From a virus: a DNA stretch of 31,591 nt. Location: positions 1 through 31,591 of the IMG/VR virus record IMGVR_UViG_3300046007_008112; one strand, written 5' to 3'. The notes below the pieces were generated by a model, which saw only the letters and a program-made list of their open reading frames with translations, had not been told where the DNA came from and searched no databases. The position numbers and the translations under genes are program-made. How positions within the stretch are numbered: the first letter of the stretch is position 1; every line of letters begins with the position of its first letter. Below are positions 27,166-31,591 of the stretch, piece by piece.

Positions 27166-28061
27166 AGCTCACCAACAACTTCAACCTGCCCGACACATTC
27201 GTCAACGTCATCAGGCGTCCGCAGTACGATAAAGGAGATAGCCAGATCTCTGCCACAGAGATCCTCAACTCTCCCCGTATCGTGCAGCTCAAGCGCAAAC
27301 ACTGGGATGATTTGAGTGAAGACGCAAGCGATATGGTCTGGAGCCTGTTCGGCTCTGCGGTTCACAACATCTTGCAGCACGGCAAAGACGACCACCATGT
27401 TGTCGAGCAGCGCATCTTCACCGAGTTCCACGGATGGAAGATCTCGGGCGCGATCGACCTGCAGGAAGTCTACGAAGACGGCATCGTCATCAGCGACTAC
27501 AAAGTTACCGGCGCTTGGGCCGCGCAAAACGGCAAGCAGGACTGGATCACGCAGCTGAACCTGTATGCGTGGCTGGTCGAGAGGGTCAAACAGCAAAAGG
27601 TCAAGGCCCTCAAGATCGTGACCATCATCAGGGACTGGTCCCGCCGGGACGCACAGTCCAAGCCAGACTACCCGCAGTCACCAGTCTGGGTCATCGACAT
27701 CCCACTGTGGAACTACGAAGACCGCGAGGCCTTCATCCGCCGCAGGCTGGACATGCACAACGACGCGTTCTTTGCCGCTCACGCAGAAGGCGAGATGCCC
27801 CTGTGCTCTTCAGACGACATGTGGGAAAAGCCCACCATGTATGCCATCAAGAAAGAGGGCAACGTCCGGGCCAAGAGTGTTTACGAAAAAAGAGAAGACG
27901 CCGAAGAGGCACTCAAACAAATCGAATACGCCGCAAAGAAGGGCGAGAAATTCTTCCTAGAAGTCCGGGAAGGAAGCAGGACCCGGTGCGAAGGCTTTTG
28001 TCAGGTCGCGCCGTTCTGCAGTCAGTACAAGGACTATCAATCAACTAAGTCAAAGGATTAA
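27162..28061 (+). CDS. PD-(D/E)XK exonuclease (Cas4/RecB-like)
   Basis: The 299-residue protein has the RecB-nuclease series: SATEILNSPRIVQLKRKH, FGSAVHNILQHG (His of motif I, near 69), ISGAIDLQEVYEDGIVISDYKVT (GxID and DYK, near 97-119), and a QLNLYAWLV helix (near 132-140, QxxxY). The C-terminal EGSRTRCEGFCQVAPFCSQY has three Cys, which could bind an Fe-S cluster or zinc as in Cas4/AddB-type nucleases. Next to a DUF1071 annealase and SSB it would generate 3' single strands for recombination. It is coupled to the previous gene by ATGA. Confidence 0.85.
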   Translation: MKLTNNFNLPDTFVNVIRRPQYDKGDSQISATEILNSPRIVQLKRKHWDDLSEDASDMVWSLFGSAVHNILQHGKDDHHVVEQRIFTEFHGWKISGAIDLQEVYEDGIVISDYKVTGAWAAQNGKQDWITQLNLYAWLVERVKQQKVKALKIVTIIRDWSRRDAQSKPDYPQSPVWVIDIPLWNYEDREAFIRRRLDMHNDAFFAAHAEGEMPLCSSDDMWEKPTMYAIKKEGNVRAKSVYEKREDAEEALKQIEYAAKKGEKFFLEVREGSRTRCEGFCQVAPFCSQYKDYQSTKSKD

Positions 28062-28064
28062 TTC

Positions 28065-28262
28065 ATGGCATCACAACGCATTTATCTCGTAAGCGGACCG
28101 ACCGGGATTCGACTCGTGAAAGCGTCTGTCGCATCTCAGGCCATCTCTCATGTGGCCAAGTCAGAGTTCAGCGCAAAGGTCGCTTCGCAAGACGATCTTG
28201 TTGAGGCCCTTGGAGACAGCATCAAGGTGGAAAACTATTCAAACGATCAGGAGCAGGCATGA
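28065..28262 (+). CDS. Small conserved phage protein (65 aa)
   Basis: The product is MASQRIYLVSGPTGIRLVKASVASQAISHVAKSEFSAKVASQDDLVEALGDSIKVENYSNDQEQA. The pattern (riYlV----giRLVkA---aQA--Hva---f-akvAsqddLve-l--gi-VE) recurs in many phages next to recombination genes. It is probably a small beta-alpha-beta domain; function unknown. AAGGATTAATTC precedes ATG 28065. Confidence 0.75.
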   Translation: MASQRIYLVSGPTGIRLVKASVASQAISHVAKSEFSAKVASQDDLVEALGDSIKVENYSNDQEQA

Positions 28263-28426
28263 GCAACTTTTTGTCTATTGCCTTTTTTGCTTGGATCTTT
28301 GGCGCGTGGCTTACGCACGTCATCACTTGCATCGCAACATCGAAGTGGCTATTCCTGCTGGCGGGCGCCATTTTCTTCCCAGTTGGTTGTGTTCACGGAA
28401 CCGGCATTTGGTTCGGTTTGTTTTGA
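28259..28426 (+). CDS. Small membrane protein (55 aa)
   Basis: ATG 28259 overlaps the previous stop (ATGA). The product MSNFLSIAFFAWIFGAWLTHVITCIATSKWLFLLAGAIFFPVGCVHGTGIWFGLF has two hydrophobic segments (about 5-24 and 30-44) with two Cys. It resembles the short two-span membrane proteins of other phage early operons (fl--af-aWifg-wlthvitCI---kW-fLl-GaifFPiG-vHG-giWfG). Function unknown. Confidence 0.75.
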   Translation: MSNFLSIAFFAWIFGAWLTHVITCIATSKWLFLLAGAIFFPVGCVHGTGIWFGLF

Positions 28427-28435
28427 GGGGTTATC

Positions 28436-28687
28436 ATGAAAGTCTACGCACTTAATTTCATGGCGCCAGATATTGAGTATCTGATCTCTTCCATCGAGTT
28501 ACGCGCCGCATCCATCGTCGAGGGCATCAGGATGCAGATCGAAAGCCAAGACGCCCGGCCAGAAGATCCTCATATGGAGGACCCCTTCAAGGATGTGCAG
28601 CCCGCAGTCAAACCGCAGGAGGTTCAATGGGGATACAAGAAAGACGGCACGCCAAAGCGCCGACCCGGAAGAAGGGCACGCTCATGA
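28436..28687 (+). CDS. Small protein with basic C-terminal tail (83 aa)
   Basis: GAGGGG precedes ATG 28436. The product starts MKVYALNFMAPDIEYLISSIELRAASIVEGIRMQIESQ, has an acidic middle (DARPEDPHMEDPF) and ends WGYKKDGTPKRRPGRRARS. The GyKKDGTPkrrPGR tail resembles AT-hook-like basic tails of phage proteins and may contact DNA. Its stop overlaps the next start. Confidence 0.65.
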   Translation: MKVYALNFMAPDIEYLISSIELRAASIVEGIRMQIESQDARPEDPHMEDPFKDVQPAVKPQEVQWGYKKDGTPKRRPGRRARS

Positions 28688-28878
28688 AAATCAAAGAGTT
28701 CTTCTTCGATTTTGAGGCTGCGCCCATCAGCGACAACATCCTTCACGGCCCGATCACCACAGACCTGATGGAGTACATCCAACAGCGCAACGAAGCAAAA
28801 CGCAAGCAGTCCATCGAGCTCCTCGGTGAGAAGTGGCTGCTCCATCCAAGCAACATCAAGCGCAGGGAGGCGCAATGA
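28684..28878 (+). CDS. Small hypothetical protein (64 aa)
   Basis: ATG 28684 overlaps the previous stop; the longer frame from 28627 lies in the other gene. The product MKIKEFFFDFEAAPISDNILHGPITTDLMEYIQQRNEAKRKQSIELLGEKWLLHPSNIKRREAQ is helical and charged. The ELLGEKWLLHPSNRV/IKRRE ending is familiar from phage operons ahead of annealase genes. Function unknown. Confidence 0.65.
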   Translation: MKIKEFFFDFEAAPISDNILHGPITTDLMEYIQQRNEAKRKQSIELLGEKWLLHPSNIKRREAQ

Positions 28879-29585
28879 CAGAGAACTACTACATCAAGCT
28901 GGCGTCAGTTGACATCAGCAAAGAGATGGAGAAAAAGCAAAACCTCTCGTACCTTTCATGGGCTTACGCAGTTGACAAACTGATGCGCCAAGACCCGATG
29001 GCCAACTGGGAGTTCCATGCGCCCGAGATGTACGGCGAGACCATGATGATCTCTTGCACGGTCACGGCCTTTGGCAAGCCCATCAAGATGCACCTGCCGG
29101 TCATGGATCACAGGAATCAGGCGGTCAAGAATCCAGACGCCTTCGTGGTCAACAAGAACATGATGCGCTGTCTGGTCAAGGCCATCGCCTGCCACGGTCT
29201 GGGCATCAATGTCTACGCCGGCGAGGACCTGCCTCTCGACGAGGACGGCCACGTCAGCAAGCCCGCGCCAAAGGCAAAGGCGCCGCCAGCGCCCACACCA
29301 GCACCGCCGCCCAATAAGATCGAGGGCAAGGAAGGACCTTGGCAGCTCAAGGCCCAGATTAAACCGGCAGAGGGCAACTTCGTGGAGTGGGCAGAGATCG
29401 TCATCGAGTCCACCAACATCATGTTGGGTATGGCGCAGAGTGAGGCTGATGTTATGGCCATCTTCCGCACCAACACCAACATCTACAACCGCATGAAAGA
29501 AGAGCCCGGCAGCAGCGCCTACCAAGCCCTGCTGGAAAACTTCAAAAACGCCAAATCTCGATTCACAAACAAGGAAGAAGAATGA
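28875..29585 (+). CDS. Single-strand annealing protein (DUF1071 / Sak-like)
   Basis: ATG 28875 overlaps the previous stop. The 236-residue protein has the DUF1071-type core at about 1-125: YYIKLASVDISKEMEKKQNLSYLSWAYAVDKLMRQDP, ISCTVTAFGKPIKMHLPVMDHRNQAVKNPDAFVVNKNMMRCLVKAIACHGLGINVYAGEDLP. The YLSWAYA, LPVMDhRN-av and N--mmRClvKaIA-hGLGl-iYaGEDLP motifs are diagnostic in my experience. A Pro/Ala linker and a helical C-terminus follow (EIVIESTNIMLGMAQSEADVMAIFRTN). It anneals single strands made by the exonuclease, with the SSB encoded next to it. Confidence 0.85.
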   Translation: MTENYYIKLASVDISKEMEKKQNLSYLSWAYAVDKLMRQDPMANWEFHAPEMYGETMMISCTVTAFGKPIKMHLPVMDHRNQAVKNPDAFVVNKNMMRCLVKAIACHGLGINVYAGEDLPLDEDGHVSKPAPKAKAPPAPTPAPPPNKIEGKEGPWQLKAQIKPAEGNFVEWAEIVIESTNIMLGMAQSEADVMAIFRTNTNIYNRMKEEPGSSAYQALLENFKNAKSRFTNKEEE

Positions 29586-29944
29586 ACGTCATCACCATTG
29601 CTGGCACGGTCGGCAAAGACGCCGAGATGAAATACCTCAACGACGGCACGGCCATTGCCGCGTTCTCTGTAGCAGATAGCCAAGGCAAGGACAAAACTGT
29701 TTGGTGGAACTGCTCGATGTTCGGCAAGCGGGCCGAATCGCTTGGCCAGTACATCCTCAAAGGAACGAGGGTCACGGTCTCCGGTCAGGTCACAGAGGAT
29801 TCTTGGACCGACAAGAACGGCCTTGAGCGCAAGTCCATGAAGGTCCGCGTCAACGACATCGCCCTGCAGAGCAAATCAGAACCACGGCAAGAGGCGGCTC
29901 CAAAGCAAGAGCCGGTGATTGACGAGGGCGAAATACCGTTCTGA
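29582..29944 (+). CDS. ssb: Single-stranded DNA-binding protein
   Basis: The 120-residue protein has an OB fold: MNVITIAGTVGKDAEMKYLNDGTAIAAFSVADSQGKDKTVWWNCSMFGKRAESLGQYILKGTRVTVSGQVTEDSWTDKNGLERKSMKVRVNDIAL. The Trp pair and fgkrAE-l--yl-KG--v-v-G-v stations are classic SSB. It ends in a short disordered tail with DEGEIPF, the acidic tip that recruits partner proteins. The first bases overlap the annealase stop. It coats single strands in replication and recombination. Confidence 0.92.
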   Translation: MNVITIAGTVGKDAEMKYLNDGTAIAAFSVADSQGKDKTVWWNCSMFGKRAESLGQYILKGTRVTVSGQVTEDSWTDKNGLERKSMKVRVNDIALQSKSEPRQEAAPKQEPVIDEGEIPF

Positions 29945-29946
29945 TC

Positions 29947-30366
29947 ATGAAGACGCTGCAGTTTGAAGCCGTGAAGGTGGCCCTCAAGCAGGACAAGACG
30001 GGCTACATTCTTACCCTGAACATGCACCCAGAGGAGGTTCCCGAGGAACTGCTTCGTGACTTCGTGGGTGCCCGCTATCAGGTGGTCATGGTGAGACTCA
30101 ACGACGAAAACAGGCCAATGAACAGGGATCAGGAGTACGGCCGCGATCCCGTTCGGACGGCCGGCATTCTGTGCCGCGACAAGATGTTTGCAGAATACCT
30201 TTTCCAGACTGGCGCCATCTTTGAGATGGACGAGCAGTCTGTCATAGGTTGGCTCAAGTCAGAGCTGGACATCCAGTCTCGCGCAGAGCTGAAAGAAAAC
30301 CGCGAGGCCGCACGTCGCCTCTACGCAATACAAGAGGATTTCAATCTATGGAAAACAAGCGTCTGA
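29947..30366 (+). CDS. Conserved hypothetical phage protein (139 aa)
   Basis: The gene follows the ssb stop by 2 bases. The product begins MKTLQFEAVKVALKQDKTGYILTLNMHPEEVPEELLRDFVGARYQVVMVRLNDENRPMNRDQEY. It continues VRTAGILCRDKMFAEYLFQTGAIFEMDEQSVIGWLKSELDIQSRAELKENREAARRLYAIQEDFNLW. The first half (fe-v-----kdk-GyiltL-ihPd--P-el-rd-vG-RyqvvmvRl-de--P) is a pattern I have seen repeatedly next to phage ssb genes. Function unknown; a replication accessory is likely from context. Confidence 0.75.
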   Translation: MKTLQFEAVKVALKQDKTGYILTLNMHPEEVPEELLRDFVGARYQVVMVRLNDENRPMNRDQEYGRDPVRTAGILCRDKMFAEYLFQTGAIFEMDEQSVIGWLKSELDIQSRAELKENREAARRLYAIQEDFNLWKTSV

Positions 30367-30668
30367 TCCCCTACTCGGTGCATCTGCCAGAGGAGATCTA
30401 TAAAAAACTCAAGGCCGCGGCTGGTGAGCGAAAAGCATCAGCCCTCGTTCGTGACGCCATCACAATCATTGTAAATGGCGACGACGAATTCAACGGCGGC
30501 TACAACAAGGCAGTCTCTGATGTCATCAACATGATCAAGGACAACAGCATTTGCTCACGCATCAGCGTGGACGGCAACACCATCGCAGAGCATCTTGGAG
30601 AGCAGCTGCAAGAGATGATCGTCCCTCAGAACACGAAGGGGAAAAAGAATGGCAAAGCGAAAGGCTGA
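30348..30668 (+). CDS. Ribbon-helix-helix-like DNA-binding protein (106 aa)
   Basis: ATG 30348 overlaps the end of the previous gene. The N-terminus MENKRLIPYSVHLPEEIYKKLKAAAGERKASALVRDAITIIVNG has a strand (PYSVHLPEE) and two helices (IYKKLKAAAG; SALVRDAITIIV), as in Arc/CopG repressors. A helical middle follows and the end is very basic (NTKGKKNGKAKG). It could autoregulate the operon or bind elsewhere. The RHH call rests on about 45 residues. Confidence 0.7.
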   Translation: MENKRLIPYSVHLPEEIYKKLKAAAGERKASALVRDAITIIVNGDDEFNGGYNKAVSDVINMIKDNSICSRISVDGNTIAEHLGEQLQEMIVPQNTKGKKNGKAKG

Positions 30669-30849
30669 CGGGATCGAGATCCTTGTTGCCAGACAAGATC
30701 CAATCTCCATTCAAGAGATCACCATGCTCGACTGGTACGCCGCTTTTGCCATGCTCGGCATCAAGGAAGATAGCCCAAAAGATGCGGCCCGTCAGGCCTT
30801 TGAAAAGGCCGAGGCAATGCTGACAGAAAGAGCGCAAAGGATTCAATGA
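30649..30849 (+). CDS. Small hypothetical protein (66 aa)
   Basis: The start lies 20 bases inside the previous gene behind AAGGGGAAAAAGA. The product MAKRKADGIEILVARQDPISIQEITMLDWYAAFAMLGIKEDSPKDAARQAFEKAEAMLTERAQRIQ has a basic front and a helical, DnaJ-like spacing of WYAAFAMLGI and AARQAFEKAEAM. It is coupled to the next gene by ATGA. No firm family. Confidence 0.65.
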   Translation: MAKRKADGIEILVARQDPISIQEITMLDWYAAFAMLGIKEDSPKDAARQAFEKAEAMLTERAQRIQ

Positions 30850-31151
30850 TGGAACTTCACGACTGGTCAACATACATGCTTCGGTCCAAGCACCACCTCA
30901 AGGAGATGGAAAACAAACTGCTGCATAAAAACTACACAGAGATTGCTGCGCACGCCCATGCAATCAAGGATTCGGTCGATAAGGCAATGGCATGGGCTGC
31001 AGCCCGCAGGGGCGGGGCTGACATCGTGGAAATCCTTGAGGACAATTTGCCATCTGTTGCGGATGCGCAACGGTACGTCCTGCTTGCGGCCATCCAAGAA
31101 ATCAAACAGCTGCGCGATGAAAAGAGTTTTTTCCAGCAGGCGGGCAAGTGA
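30846..31151 (+). CDS. Helical hypothetical protein (101 aa)
   Basis: ATG 30846 overlaps the previous stop; ATG 30849 follows at once. The product MMELHDWSTYMLRSKHHLKEMENKLLHKNYTEIAAHAHAIKDSVDKAMAWAAARR is helical throughout and ends with IQEIKQLRDEKSFFQQAGK. The LHDWS-ymLRSk-HLK-ME--LL-KnY-eIaaHA-aIk-svdkAmaWA arrangement is one I have seen in phages, with a repeated helical hairpin. Function unknown. Confidence 0.68.
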   Translation: MMELHDWSTYMLRSKHHLKEMENKLLHKNYTEIAAHAHAIKDSVDKAMAWAAARRGGADIVEILEDNLPSVADAQRYVLLAAIQEIKQLRDEKSFFQQAGK

Positions 31152-31423
31152 ACAACCAGATCTCCCTCAAGGAACACGAATACCTGCAGCGACTCAAGAC
31201 ACTGCCATGCTCAGTTTGCGATGAGCCGGGGCCGTCTGACGCCCACCACATCAAACAGGGCTTGCAGTACACCTGCGTAGCCCTGTGCAAATCCTGCCAT
31301 CAGGGGAGCATTCTCGGCTGGCACGGACAGAAAAGAGCGTGGGCCATCCGCAAAATGGATGAGCTCGACGCACTTAATACCACGATCTCTAGGCTTATCG
31401 CACTCATTGAAGAAGAGAAGTGA
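31148..31423 (+). CDS. Ref-like / HNH-type nuclease (91 aa)
   Basis: The start is GTG 31148, overlapping the previous stop (GTGA). The product has CSVCDEPGPSDAHHIKQGLQYTCVALCKSCHQGSILGWHGQKRAW. The series C--C---GPSdaHHi-qg---t-valC--CHqG---GwHG----W is that of phage P1 Ref and DUF968-type proteins, zinc-binding HNH-superfamily nucleases that act on RecA or annealase filaments. It closes the recombination operon, which suits a RecA- or annealase-linked nuclease role. Confidence 0.82.
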   Translation: MNNQISLKEHEYLQRLKTLPCSVCDEPGPSDAHHIKQGLQYTCVALCKSCHQGSILGWHGQKRAWAIRKMDELDALNTTISRLIALIEEEK

Positions 31424-31426
31424 ATA

Positions 31427-31460
31427 CTTTTAGGAGGCCGCAACCAAAACGCTTTGATTG
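31427..31460 (+). repeat. Dispersed palindrome, copy 3 (with CTTTTAGGAGG flank)
   Basis: CTTTTAGGAGG (31427-31437), 3 nt, then CAACCAAAACGCTTTGATTG (31441-31460). One base (C for T at the fourth position) breaks the palindrome relative to copy 1. It fills most of the gap between convergent genes ending at 31423 (plus) and 31463 (minus). Confidence 0.85.
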
Positions 31461-31462
31461 CG

Positions 31463-31591
31463 CTAGCCCTCAATCTCGGCCATGCGATTATTAAGAACCT
31501 TCATTCTGTTAGCAATAAGGTTCTCAACAGATTGAATTGCCTGCCGGTCTGCACCCTTCTCCAAAAGGTCGCGCCTGCGCTGGCGCAGTTT
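31463..31591 (-). CDS. C-terminal end of a minus-strand gene, 5' part cut off
   Basis: The frame is open from the window edge to TAG at 31463-31465. The visible part reads KLRQRRRDLLEKGADRQAIQSVENLIANRMKVLNNRMAEIEG, a charged helical, probably coiled-coil tail. It lies on the late strand and converges on the recombination operon, so it may be the last gene of a structural cluster lying outside this window. No family can be named from 42 residues. Confidence 0.55.
   Translation of the reverse strand, partial: KLRQRRRDLLEKGADRQAIQSVENLIANRMKVLNNRMAEIEG

Noticed and set aside
31427-31460. Palindrome copy 3 as a bidirectional terminator between convergent operons
   Set aside because: The stem is AT-rich (8 bp with 4-nt loop, one mismatch) with no T-run on either side, and the same element occurs in non-terminator positions at 9178 and 20153.

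Overview
The window is part of a tailed-phage genome, probably from a freshwater phage of a Burkholderiales-like (betaproteobacterial) host. The evidence for a phage is a packaging and capsid gene set (terminase small and large subunits, portal, scaffold, major capsid protein), many very short coupled genes, and a replication/recombination set. The host is inferred only from protein style and composition. I see no integrase, lysis cassette, tRNA, rRNA or CRISPR array, and no replicative DNA polymerase, so lifestyle cannot be judged. Both ends of the window cut through minus-strand genes.

Layout. (1) 1-9985, minus strand, is the packaging and head module. Read in transcription order it is TerS, an intergenic region with DnaA boxes and palindromes, TerL, an 840-residue portal, a small coiled-coil protein, a GroES-like co-chaperonin, scaffold, a small virion protein, a probable decoration protein, the major capsid protein with an intrinsic terminator behind it, and small spike-like proteins. 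(2) 10202-15865, plus strand, is a run of 16 or more small early-type genes. The part up to about 13840 is GC-rich. The run ends with a PAPS-reductase-like ATP pyrophosphatase. (3) 15862-20051, minus strand, holds a Toprim primase-like protein, an SF2 helicase, a ParB-like protein and small genes. (4) 20189-23864, plus strand, holds two exported small proteins (one Rap1a/Tai-like), small coupled genes and a C5 cytosine DNA methyltransferase. A second long open frame is nested inside the methyltransferase gene, which is also flanked by two copies of a small membrane-peptide gene. (5) 23927-25526, minus strand, holds an HNH nuclease, a ~600-nt gene-free region that looks like a structured RNA with its own promoter, and a VRR-NUC nuclease. 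(6) 25575-31423, plus strand, starts with a near-consensus promoter and a ~510-nt leader made of four diverged structured RNA repeats. It then runs through a RAMP-like protein, a PD-(D/E)XK nuclease, a DUF1071-type annealing protein, SSB, a ribbon-helix-helix protein and a Ref-like nuclease.

How the genes work together. The right-hand operon is a complete recombination set (exonuclease, annealase, SSB, nucleases). The central minus island supplies primase and helicase. The left module builds and fills the head. A 20-bp near-palindrome occurs three times, about 11 kb apart, in three gene junctions. It may be a shared control or partition-like site, possibly for the ParB-like protein.

The most unusual points are the tandem structured leader with compensatory changes between its own repeats, the isolated ncRNA-like locus beside the HNH gene, the gene nested in the methyltransferase, the flanking membrane-peptide duplication, and the dispersed palindrome. 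All functional names come from reading motifs by eye; no database search was run.
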